IMG/VR virus record: IMGVR_UViG_3300020411_003797
Coordinates: 1-64,000 of that record
Strand: one strand, 5' to 3'
DNA length: 64,000 nucleotides
DNA from: a virus
The notes under the pieces are model-generated. The model saw only the letters and a list, made by a program, of their open reading frames with translations, did no database searches and was not told where the DNA came from. Of this stretch, positions 53,950 through 63,205 are shown piece by piece. The translations under genes and the position numbers were made by a program. Position 1 is the first letter of the stretch; every line of letters begins with the position of its first letter.

Positions 53950-56094
53950 GTGCCCTCAGTAACCTTAGAGTTAATTTCTCACGGACCAAAGCAAACGCAG
54001 ATATTGCCTATATCTGCGCATGTGCAAAAGTATATAGAGAAGTTTATTTATACTGAGGTTATTGCTGACAGTAGTATTCCAATTGCCTACTACGAATCAG
54101 AGCCAATAGACTCTTGGAAAAATATTCAGATAGTAGATAAGACTTACACAATTCCTGATAATGATTTTGAATTTAATGCAGATGATGTATCATGGACTGA
54201 AGTTGTTGCAGCTTCTTATAGTAGTAAGTACAAGAAGATTGCACTTACTAGAGAAACAATAGTTGATCCTTCGGGTAAAATAAAGCCTTTGTTTTTTAAA
54301 CATAAGTTGCCAGAGCGTACAATTGAAGCTCATATCGAAGTATCTAGTGGTGGAAATAAAACAGATGTTGAGACTGGTTACAAAATAGATATTGACGGAG
54401 ATGTAATATATACCAATTTCCAGAATTATTTTAATCCAGACACCGGGGCTTTTAGGCTACATTTCGTGGTTTCCTCCAATGAAGATGGTGAGACTAGTCA
54501 CGTATTGCTAAATCCTACTCCAGCAGCAAAAGAAGCTGATTGGGAAGATATTATTTTAACTGGACCAGATGCTGGTACTCTTACTACAGAGTATCCCATC
54601 TACACGAGAGAAAAAAATTCAAGTGGTTATACTTTTTATTTTAACGAGGCTGGCACATGGTATGTAAAGCCGCTTGCAATGTCAATGATAACTACCCTAC
54701 ACCCTCCTGCAAGAGATCCTGATACTGCTTGGAATATTGGTTTTACAGACGGTGATATAACCGCAATAGTGAACGGAGAGTTACGTAGATATTATTTACC
54801 TGAATATGATTTGCAACCGTTTGCTCCAGCAAAGCCATATGTTTATGCTCCATACAGAAGGATGCTGTATGTAAATAGAAATACCCTTGTAACTACTAGA
54901 CCAAACACTGCTATCGATTCACCATCTGGTAAACACATAACTATATACGTCTATGATGAGAATGGTATATTGAAAACGGCATATACAACTGATGGATCTT
55001 TAGACGGAAAAAGAGCATTCAAAGTGGAAGAGTTGCCATCTTCGATAGAAAATGTTGTTGTAAACGCAGATAACGTTTTTTACGAAGCTGATAAAATAAC
55101 TTCATGGGATAATCAAAACGGATTTGTTTTGCTAAATGTTGAGCTTGATCCACAAGACACTTACTATGCTAGCTACTTTTACGAAAGCCATGATTTGCAA
55201 TACAATTCAATAGATTTCAATCCAATTCAAAGAAAAGATGTGCTAGATCATATGTATGTATTTTATATGCATCCAGATGCAAATAGCAACGATAAGGCAG
55301 TACATTACATAAAGGTTGATAGAGCTGGAATTATAGTTGAGACTTCTCAAAATCTTGGAAGAGATCATCCAAATCTTCAACCCTTAAATGATGACGGAAG
55401 TCCAAATCCATTTTCAATTATTGGAAAGAAATACAATTCTGCTGTAGAAACTGGAACGTTTCTACACGATTATTGTGTACCATACTATAACGATTACCAT
55501 TATTACATACTTGCAGAAGTGGTAGTTCTTGATGTTGCTGAAGAAGAAGATTCTCTTATCATTGATGTGAGAAGACCAGGTGCAGTAGTTAGTGAAGATT
55601 ATTTTGAAGATGCAATAAGGGCAAATCCAAAAGTTCTCCAGTCGCATTTAGGTTATGGTAAGCAAGGCCAAGAAGTTCCTGAAAATTCAGTAATTGTTAT
55701 AAACGCGCCAGTAACTCTTCTTGAAGATTATGGTGGTGTATTAACAAAAGGTAAAGCTGAAAGAATGTTGAAGGCTTACACTAATCAAGGTGTTCATTCT
55801 GTGATTGACTGGGTTTATGAAAAAGCTCAGCTAACTGGCCAGTCTGATGCTGAAAATACAGTAACACTTAGCATGACATGGGAAGGCCCAAACTTAACTT
55901 ACAACTTGTATAGAAGAGAAAACCAGGTGGACGAGTGGACATTCATCGATAAGATTGAAAATCCACCAGAAGCAACTGTAAAATATACTGACGCAGGACT
56001 TACATCAAATAAAATTTACTACTATTCATTAAGAATAGTGAAGGATGGCGTCCTCCTACCACATGGCAACATGTTAGCAATCATGGTGAGATAA
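53950..56094 (+). CDS. Tail protein with C-terminal fibronectin III-like domain
   Basis: This 714-residue protein starts with GTG at 53950 behind TAGGAG. The bulk is beta-rich and unassigned. The last 90 residues have the fibronectin type III pattern: LSMTWEGPNLTYNLYRREN, then DAGLTSNKIYYYSLRIV. These domains in phage tails are thought to bind weakly to cell-surface sugars. The stop shares bases with the next start (ATAATG). The protein sits in a run of adhesion-like genes and is likely displayed on the tail or baseplate. Confidence 0.55.
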   Translation: MPSVTLELISHGPKQTQILPISAHVQKYIEKFIYTEVIADSSIPIAYYESEPIDSWKNIQIVDKTYTIPDNDFEFNADDVSWTEVVAASYSSKYKKIALTRETIVDPSGKIKPLFFKHKLPERTIEAHIEVSSGGNKTDVETGYKIDIDGDVIYTNFQNYFNPDTGAFRLHFVVSSNEDGETSHVLLNPTPAAKEADWEDIILTGPDAGTLTTEYPIYTREKNSSGYTFYFNEAGTWYVKPLAMSMITTLHPPARDPDTAWNIGFTDGDITAIVNGELRRYYLPEYDLQPFAPAKPYVYAPYRRMLYVNRNTLVTTRPNTAIDSPSGKHITIYVYDENGILKTAYTTDGSLDGKRAFKVEELPSSIENVVVNADNVFYEADKITSWDNQNGFVLLNVELDPQDTYYASYFYESHDLQYNSIDFNPIQRKDVLDHMYVFYMHPDANSNDKAVHYIKVDRAGIIVETSQNLGRDHPNLQPLNDDGSPNPFSIIGKKYNSAVETGTFLHDYCVPYYNDYHYYILAEVVVLDVAEEEDSLIIDVRRPGAVVSEDYFEDAIRANPKVLQSHLGYGKQGQEVPENSVIVINAPVTLLEDYGGVLTKGKAERMLKAYTNQGVHSVIDWVYEKAQLTGQSDAENTVTLSMTWEGPNLTYNLYRRENQVDEWTFIDKIENPPEATVKYTDAGLTSNKIYYYSLRIVKDGVLLPHGNMLAIMVR

Positions 56095-56549
56095 TGGCTC
56101 TTGACGATATTAAAATTAGCACCTCAACTATACCTGACGTATACAAGGCTGTTGAGGTTGTTGCTACCACTATTGTAGATGGTGAAGTAAAAATAGTTGT
56201 AACCAATTACGGGGAAAGCGATATCAGCAATTTAGGTGCTTGGATATCTATAGCTGCACACCAAGGTGATGTAGATAATCCTGCAGATTATTCACCACAC
56301 ATAGATTATCAAGACTTGTTAACTTGGGGTAGTCAAAGCCACAGATCAAGTGTAGATGGTGGGCTTTGGATTTATCCTCCGGGTGCTGCTACAGGAACAA
56401 GAGTCAGGCGAGGTGTTGGTGCCACAAAACGTAGTAAGATTCCACTAGGTGGTCTTACCGCAGGAGCAAATCTTACTTTTACTGCAAAAATGCAAGTCCC
56501 CAGCACAGAAGTTGCTAGAAGAATGTTCGTTAACATATCAGTAGAATAG
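56094..56549 (+). CDS. Small beta-rich tail protein
   Basis: The 151-residue protein is probably a single beta-sandwich domain: VDGEVKIVVTNYGESDISNLG, then a Gly-rich loop and a final strand with ANLTFTAKMQVPSTEVARRM. It overlaps the preceding stop (TAATG) and ends one base before the next ATG, so it is coupled to both neighbours. No family is recognised. The fold resembles accessory domains that decorate tails or link larger structural proteins. Confidence 0.5.
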   Translation: MALDDIKISTSTIPDVYKAVEVVATTIVDGEVKIVVTNYGESDISNLGAWISIAAHQGDVDNPADYSPHIDYQDLLTWGSQSHRSSVDGGLWIYPPGAATGTRVRRGVGATKRSKIPLGGLTAGANLTFTAKMQVPSTEVARRMFVNISVE

Positions 56550-56550
56550 A

Positions 56551-59500
56551 ATGATACCTAAATTTAAAGACATAATATCATATCATGGATTGTTTCTTAA
56601 GGCTGCGAAACGCAGAGTGCGCGACGAGCCACACGTTGTCTTAAGCGACGAAGAAGTACAACAGAGAGCGCTCAACCTTCTTAAAAGAACAGATGATTTA
56701 AGACCTAGAATACACCAGTCAGGAAAACCAATTTCTTCAAATATAGAAATTGCTTTTCTAAAAGAATTTAAGTTTTTTGTCTCCATGATGAACTTGCAAG
56801 CTGGTAGACTTACGCAAGTTATCAGGGCAGATGTTAAGGATGCTTTTGCAACTTTGCACGAGATGCAAAGGGAGCTGGTTACACTTGATGCAGAAGTTGA
56901 AGAGAAAGAAATTGAGCTATTGGGAAACTATTCTAAAGTTCACCTAAATACATTTAGCAAGCCTACTGATTCGCAAGTCAGCTATACTGACAAAAGCTGG
57001 TTGGCCGATTTTAAAACCGGCTTTGCATTTCAAGAAAGATATATGATGGATGTGATTCCTTCCGCAGGAGCCATCAACCCTATAAAAGAATATGTGAAAG
57101 CACCAATAGTTGATGCAGTTGTTATAGATGAAGGCTCTGATGCTGGCGATAGTATAGAGCCTTTTGTTACTAGTAATCCAAGAAACGTTTTCAGAAAAAA
57201 TAAAGTCTTTAAATATGCAGTTGTTAGACAAGAGTTTGATAGCTCTAGCAGAAAGTATAGGCCCAAAACATCTTTTGATACTTATCCATGGAGCTGCACC
57301 TCTACGTTAACTATGCAGGTTGAGCTTGCAAACGTAATGCATGTAAACACATTGAAAATCCACCCGCTTGGTGACTCTACTATAACAATAAAAGAAATCA
57401 GATATTTAAATGAAGCAGGTGAAGAAGTAGCTCTGAATGCTTTACCGATAGATAATCAAACAGAAATAGTAGTTTTGTTTGAACCAGTTTTCACAAAATA
57501 CATCATTATTCAATTTGAACAATTTGCACATGTTGCAAAAACTGAAGTTAATATTGGAGATAAAAGAGCAAGCTCTATAAATCGCATTTTAGACTCTAAA
57601 GGTTTTGTTACAAAGCTTCCAGATAACAACAGGGTTGTTAAAGGAAGAACTTACGATTTCTCATTAAGAGAAATACAAGTTGGTTTATCAGCTTACGAAA
57701 ACAAAGGCTTCTTTAGAGGTCAGAGTACAATTGTTTCCTCTCCAGTAGGAATGGAAGTAAGTAAAAATAACGAATCCATTGTCCCTACTGTAAATTTTGG
57801 AACCTATAGCGAAGATATGGTTCTTCCAGAAGGAAATGTCTTGCAGGAAGCGTATGTTGGTGTTCGTCTTTTTGATAAGAACGGAAACAGAAGGATGGAT
57901 GATATTGTTCCAGTTTTGGATACGGGCTTAATTCAACTAGAATATCTTTCGCCAGTATCGAAAATCTGTAGATATAAATTGTTTCCAGATCTAACTTGGG
58001 GGCACCAACAGCTCTGTATAAGCAATTTTGACGTAGTACAAATTTGTGACGAATGGGTTTCGCTTCTTGTCGGCCTTGACCATATAAAAGCCGCAGGAAG
58101 CTATGATAAGGTTGCTGCCGGCAGTGCACTTGCTATAACGAAAGCTAAAAATTCTAGCGAAACAGTAAATTTTCAAAATCAATTTGGAACAACTGGAGAC
58201 GTAAGTGTAGATGTTGTAACTTCCGTCAGTACAGACATAAATAGAAGCAACGAATCTTCGGTCGACAATGCAACAGCTGTGTTAGATCAAGAAGCGTTAG
58301 AAAGTAGAGCTGAATGGGTTGCAAGATATAACAACGAGTATAGTGCGAATACGCCTCAAGCTGCATACAAAGCAGCTCAATCAGATTTAACTATTGGTGT
58401 AGATATTACTGCCGGCACTATTTCTGGAAGAAGTATAGACCTTGAATTATTGAAATCATTTAACTCGGTTAGTTCAATTGTTCAAACTGGTAAAATTGAT
58501 GTCCAGATGAAATATACCGTAAGTGATGCGACAATAGAAGAGTTTTTTGGAAAACGAATATACAGCACGATGACTGCTGCAAATATAGCTGCAATAAAAA
58601 GAGACCCAATTCTTTACATGGGAATTGGTGGAACTGTTTTTGGTGGGGGCAATAGAACTACTGCATATGCAGAAGCAAGAAAACTTTATTCTTCTGAATA
58701 CGGAAACGATAGAAGAACAAACCGCAATTGGGTTGCAATCAATAGAATTAACACTTCGAAAAAACCGACAAAAGTTGCTACAGAAATTTTTGAATTTGAA
58801 ATTACAATAATGGATATGAATCCAAGAGTTTCTCGTAGAATACGAATGCCTAAGAAAGCGGAAGGCCAATTAACCCTAAGCAACAGTATAAATTCTATCA
58901 AAAGAAAAATACTATTAGCGGCTGATGCTGATATAACTAAATCTTCAATGGATATAATAGATCTCTTATCGCTTTTTAATGAAATGAGAAATTTGTATAT
59001 AAAAGCTAACTATGGTTACAAATGGAACGAAAAGAATAGAAGTGCAGAGTTAGTTTACGATCCAAATAGAAGAGCTTGGCCAACAATAAAGCTTGCACGC
59101 AGAAATAAAAACAAAACAAATACAGGTGACTATAAAGTCAATCTTATACCGGCATTAACAACTGGGAAAATAATAAATGAGTTAGGAACAGCTACCAAGG
59201 AGGGTGAGTCGTTTCCAATAGACAACTATATAAAAACTGGCTACGAAACTGGTCATTCAAAAGGTAAAGCCCCTGCAGCAGGGGCACCAAAAGATCCACC
59301 ACCAAAAGATCCAGAGCCTGTTGAAGAAGAGCATTGCGCAGTTTGGAATACCTATATTAAAATAGGTACAGATGAGCCCCACGGACTCACGGCTGGCGAT
59401 ATAATTACTTTAGATATGCCAGGAAGGGAAGATCTAGATGGTGTTGCCTTTGTAGTTTCTGCAGTTGAAACTGATTATATTTTTTATATTTTGTTTGATG

Positions 59501-60045
59501 GAAGTGAGACTTCGAAAGACCTTGTAATGGTAAAGCCAACAGAACTTTGCTTTTGGGTTGGAAGAGAAGATTTATTAGAAGTTTATAAAAATAATGCCTT
59601 ACTAACTATAGGTGAAGATTACGAAATTTCAATGGATGATGGATCAACTTGGCATTCTGATTGGCCACACCCCGGCGAGCTTACTTCTGATTTTTATCGA
59701 AAGGCTGGAGCAGGGCGTTTCTATATAAGATTAATTGACTATGATCGTTCCAAAGTTTATTGGACAAAATATTTCGTCAAAAGAAATCAGTACCTAAGTC
59801 CTTGCAAACAAGTTTATTTAAGAAACGGAAGAGTTGTGTTTGACGAAAAACTTAAACACACTACCGGAACTTTACAACCAATACTTATCAATAGGATGAA
59901 CTCTGCTCATCCGTATACAACTTCCGTTACTACAGAATTTTCTTTAGCTGTGCAAAACAGAGATATAGTAAATAATGCAAGCGCTAAAATAACAGAAGAT
60001 TCTCTTAGCACCTATTTCTCTGGAGAATCCTTAAATGTCAATTAA
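56551..60045 (+). CDS. Large tail protein with discoidin-like segment
   Basis: The 1164-residue protein has an N-terminal helical region (about 20-130) with coiled-coil character (TLHEMQRELVTLDAEVEEKE). A beta segment at about 243-340 (SCTSTLTMQVELANVMHVNT, then KYIIIQFEQFAHV) resembles the F5/8 type C (discoidin) fold that binds sugars or lipids. A Pro/Lys-rich linker (APKDPPPKDPEPVEEE) lies near 912-928, followed by a C-terminal globular part. The ATG follows the previous stop by one base and has little Shine-Dalgarno support, so translation is probably coupled. It overlaps the next gene by 11 bases. It is likely a baseplate or adhesion component; the function is inferred. Confidence 0.5.
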   Translation: MIPKFKDIISYHGLFLKAAKRRVRDEPHVVLSDEEVQQRALNLLKRTDDLRPRIHQSGKPISSNIEIAFLKEFKFFVSMMNLQAGRLTQVIRADVKDAFATLHEMQRELVTLDAEVEEKEIELLGNYSKVHLNTFSKPTDSQVSYTDKSWLADFKTGFAFQERYMMDVIPSAGAINPIKEYVKAPIVDAVVIDEGSDAGDSIEPFVTSNPRNVFRKNKVFKYAVVRQEFDSSSRKYRPKTSFDTYPWSCTSTLTMQVELANVMHVNTLKIHPLGDSTITIKEIRYLNEAGEEVALNALPIDNQTEIVVLFEPVFTKYIIIQFEQFAHVAKTEVNIGDKRASSINRILDSKGFVTKLPDNNRVVKGRTYDFSLREIQVGLSAYENKGFFRGQSTIVSSPVGMEVSKNNESIVPTVNFGTYSEDMVLPEGNVLQEAYVGVRLFDKNGNRRMDDIVPVLDTGLIQLEYLSPVSKICRYKLFPDLTWGHQQLCISNFDVVQICDEWVSLLVGLDHIKAAGSYDKVAAGSALAITKAKNSSETVNFQNQFGTTGDVSVDVVTSVSTDINRSNESSVDNATAVLDQEALESRAEWVARYNNEYSANTPQAAYKAAQSDLTIGVDITAGTISGRSIDLELLKSFNSVSSIVQTGKIDVQMKYTVSDATIEEFFGKRIYSTMTAANIAAIKRDPILYMGIGGTVFGGGNRTTAYAEARKLYSSEYGNDRRTNRNWVAINRINTSKKPTKVATEIFEFEITIMDMNPRVSRRIRMPKKAEGQLTLSNSINSIKRKILLAADADITKSSMDIIDLLSLFNEMRNLYIKANYGYKWNEKNRSAELVYDPNRRAWPTIKLARRNKNKTNTGDYKVNLIPALTTGKIINELGTATKEGESFPIDNYIKTGYETGHSKGKAPAAGAPKDPPPKDPEPVEEEHCAVWNTYIKIGTDEPHGLTAGDIITLDMPGREDLDGVAFVVSAVETDYIFYILFDGSETSKDLVMVKPTELCFWVGREDLLEVYKNNALLTIGEDYEISMDDGSTWHSDWPHPGELTSDFYRKAGAGRFYIRLIDYDRSKVYWTKYFVKRNQYLSPCKQVYLRNGRVVFDEKLKHTTGTLQPILINRMNSAHPYTTSVTTEFSLAVQNRDIVNNASAKITEDSLSTYFSGESLNVN

Positions 60046-63000
60046 TACGATAGCAGACAGAAAGCATGAAGCTGAAATAAGTGCTCTTCTAACTATACTT
60101 AATAAATTTATTTCCAGATGGAAAGCCGCAAATACTATTGAAGACAAGATTATTATTGAATCTCAAGCAGTAAAGTATTTTGAAAAGCTTTTGAATAATG
60201 AACTGGGCCTGCCTGAAGTATCAGCATTATCTCACCCGAATAGCGATCAGTTCGGGGAAGCAAGAACTTCTGCTAAATACAAAACTGACATGTGTGTAAC
60301 TAGGCTTACAAAGCTTTCAGAAATGTACATAAGAAACTTTAATACAAAAGTTAAGATATTGATGGAGCTTACTGGAAGCCTCAAAAGAGTTAGGCAAAAG
60401 AAAGCCGCTCTAGATTTGTGGGATAGAGAAAAAGCAAAGTGGGTTATTGCTGAAAAGTTTTTAAATCTTGATAATATTAACTCAACATACAGTGGGGCTA
60501 CTATACTGAATGCAGATGTTTCTCAAGGTATATTGACCCTACCGGTAGAAACTACAACTCAGGTTAGGCCGAGAAATATAAGAATTACTTCTGGAAATGG
60601 TTATATCGGCAATTCTGATACAGATGTTACTACAAATAATATAAAGCCAGAATATATGTTTGATGGCAATCCAGAAACTTGGTTTGAATACGAAAGGTTA
60701 GATTCTGGTCCAGCAGAAATGTCTCTTACTTTAGATTTTTCTTCAGCAGAAATTGTCAATATGTTAACAATCAGGGCAGTTAATTTGGGTGCCGGTCTAA
60801 ACTACCAAATAGATGATATTATTTTTGCAACGTCTGGAAGTAAAACAGTTTCAATAAAAGAGCTAGTAGGCAACACTATTAAGCCAGATGATTTTGTTAT
60901 AAAAACAATAGGTAATGATATTTTTTGGCAAATGTCGTTTTTACCAGTCACTTGCACGAATGTAACTATTAAGTTCAAGCAGGAAAATTACTATAGGGCA
61001 GAGATGCAATCTGTTGATAGCAGACCAATTACAAGAAAAAGATATCCAATTGGAGTAAAGTCGATAATTATTTCTAGGCAAAAGTTTAAGGGTAACGGCG
61101 GAATAAGTAGTTCTTATTACAGTTTACCTGCAGGCTTGTACGCTGCAGAATCTTCATCAAGTATTTTTCCTAGAAAAAATAAACTGTATGATGCATTCTT
61201 AGATTTTTCTGCTGACAATGGAGAATCTTGGAATTTAGACGTATTTGGTTTTGAAGACACAACAACTCCAAATACTATTAGCTTGGATGGAGTTCCGGGA
61301 ACTGGTTTATGGAGACTTTATGTGGAAAGAAATGATAGTGCATTTAAAAATACTTCTTCTTACACAGACGAAGATGTTTCGACTCTTATAAAGGTTTTTT
61401 CAAGAACAGTATCTCCAGCAATTTCCCCTGCCTTAATTACGTTAAGGGACAAGCCTTACAACAAAGCTGTAGGTGTTTTTCAGCCAAGGGTTTGTAGGCG
61501 CACAGATGATCCAAGAGAAGCAGTACGTATAGGGCGGGCTCCTTCTGGTCAAGTTCCTGGCGAAGGTTTTGTTTTACCACTTCCAATAGAACTTGATTCG
61601 GAAGGGTATGAGCTAGATCCGAATGATATGACTGTTTATGAAAATAGAGTTGAGATTCCATATGGTGAAATATCAGGTGCAACAATTTCTTTTGAAGAAC
61701 TTAAAATAGGTAGTGGTACTGAGGACCGTGCATGGATGATTAATGACAACTGGACTCAAATAGCACTACAGGTACATAAACAGCATGGAGAAATTTCGTG
61801 GAAATTTCCTTCGCAGCAACTTGAGTTTGAACAAAGAAGTGATGGCTTTTATGCTGCTTTCTCTGACAGTTTTGATCCAGATAAAAAAAGAATTAGGTTG
61901 ACTGGTTTATCTTCAAGTGAAAAACAAACCAGTGAAATTCTCAATTCGTCTTCGACAATATTCAATTTAAAAAGAAAAAATATAATTGGGAATAGTGAAC
62001 AATTCATAGTAACAAGAGAAGAAGGTTCAGGCTATCCCGTATTTAAACGAACTTATTTAAAACAAGTTCGCCTTGGTGGTTCTCCATCGGGTGAAGTATG
62101 GTATTACATTGACTATGTTAACGGGAAGCTTTACATTGATAAGCCACTGTCGACGGCTGACTCTGTTCCATCAATACCATTAGTAAAAATTCAATATAAG
62201 TCTTACGATACTACTGTGCACAAAGACGAAGACTATAAAATTTGGGCAGAAGATTTAGATTTAAAAGGTATAATAATTGATCCTGACAAAATAGTAGCAG
62301 AAGATATTGAATTTGAAGTTAAAAAACCTGGCGATTACACACCGAAGTTAATCTTAGATTTAAAATCTGGCGAAACAACATTTAAAACACCAATCTTTCA
62401 TTTGAAGGATTTCGCACTAGATCTGCCATATGATTATATTGTTAAGGGAAGTGTTAGAGTTGGACCCGATTTTCTTGGCAACGAGCCAGAAGCTCCAGCA
62501 CCATACGAAACACAATATATTGATGGCAAGACCGAGTTCCTCGGTTTAATACATATGGAGAATGAAGCTACTGTTGAAATGACTTCTACAGGTGATACTG
62601 GTTTGGTTAGATTTAAGCTAGCTGCTGGTTCAGCTTGGTATAAAGGTCTTGGAGTATCTTTTGCCGATGAAGAAGTTTTTGCAAATTTGATTGGAGATGA
62701 TGATGGCGCAATGACGTTTTCTTTTGGTATTGGAGACTATACTATTGGTCCAGACGGCTTAGTGTGCGTCCGAGTTGCAGACCCCTTATCTGTAGGAACT
62801 CTTAAGGGTGGAATAAGTTACACTTACAGTTATGCAGATCCAAGTTTTGATTCTGAGAATCTGATATCTATAGATTACAAAAGAGGCATAATATTTGCTT
62901 CACGACAAATAGTGAAGGGAGAGTGGTCTCTCGATGGAGACAAAACGAGCCCCGCACTTCCCGCTCCAATCGTCAAGTTTAAGGTAGCAAGATATAAAGC

Positions 63001-63205
63001 AGAATATGATATAATAAAGGCTGTAGATTCATTCAAATACAGTGCGGGGAGCAACTCCGTTAGTATAAATACAGAAAATATCAGGAATAGGATAAATAAA
63101 CGAGTAAAAGTTTACTATGCAGTGCCAGACGATTTTGTTCCATTAAAAGACATGGAAGAATACTTCTCTCCAATTATTTACAACGTTTCCTTTAGGTTTC
63201 AATAA
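60035..63205 (+). CDS. Large tail protein with discoidin-like segment, second copy
   Basis: This 1056-residue protein has the same order of parts as its upstream neighbour: a helical N-terminus (about 1-145), then a discoidin-like segment at about 180-315 containing EYMFDGNPETWFEYERLD and MSLTLDFSS, then long beta-rich regions. It overlaps the preceding gene by 11 bases and the next start by one base (TAATG). The pair, and probably the following partial gene, may have arisen by duplication. F5/8C domains commonly bind glycans. The exact virion location is unknown. Confidence 0.5.
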   Translation: MSINTIADRKHEAEISALLTILNKFISRWKAANTIEDKIIIESQAVKYFEKLLNNELGLPEVSALSHPNSDQFGEARTSAKYKTDMCVTRLTKLSEMYIRNFNTKVKILMELTGSLKRVRQKKAALDLWDREKAKWVIAEKFLNLDNINSTYSGATILNADVSQGILTLPVETTTQVRPRNIRITSGNGYIGNSDTDVTTNNIKPEYMFDGNPETWFEYERLDSGPAEMSLTLDFSSAEIVNMLTIRAVNLGAGLNYQIDDIIFATSGSKTVSIKELVGNTIKPDDFVIKTIGNDIFWQMSFLPVTCTNVTIKFKQENYYRAEMQSVDSRPITRKRYPIGVKSIIISRQKFKGNGGISSSYYSLPAGLYAAESSSSIFPRKNKLYDAFLDFSADNGESWNLDVFGFEDTTTPNTISLDGVPGTGLWRLYVERNDSAFKNTSSYTDEDVSTLIKVFSRTVSPAISPALITLRDKPYNKAVGVFQPRVCRRTDDPREAVRIGRAPSGQVPGEGFVLPLPIELDSEGYELDPNDMTVYENRVEIPYGEISGATISFEELKIGSGTEDRAWMINDNWTQIALQVHKQHGEISWKFPSQQLEFEQRSDGFYAAFSDSFDPDKKRIRLTGLSSSEKQTSEILNSSSTIFNLKRKNIIGNSEQFIVTREEGSGYPVFKRTYLKQVRLGGSPSGEVWYYIDYVNGKLYIDKPLSTADSVPSIPLVKIQYKSYDTTVHKDEDYKIWAEDLDLKGIIIDPDKIVAEDIEFEVKKPGDYTPKLILDLKSGETTFKTPIFHLKDFALDLPYDYIVKGSVRVGPDFLGNEPEAPAPYETQYIDGKTEFLGLIHMENEATVEMTSTGDTGLVRFKLAAGSAWYKGLGVSFADEEVFANLIGDDDGAMTFSFGIGDYTIGPDGLVCVRVADPLSVGTLKGGISYTYSYADPSFDSENLISIDYKRGIIFASRQIVKGEWSLDGDKTSPALPAPIVKFKVARYKAEYDIIKAVDSFKYSAGSNSVSINTENIRNRINKRVKVYYAVPDDFVPLKDMEEYFSPIIYNVSFRFQ

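Noticed and set aside
59269-59285. GC-rich hairpin in the 1164-residue protein gene
   Set aside because: Seven pairs within an Ala/Pro linker coding stretch; codon choice explains it and no T-run follows.
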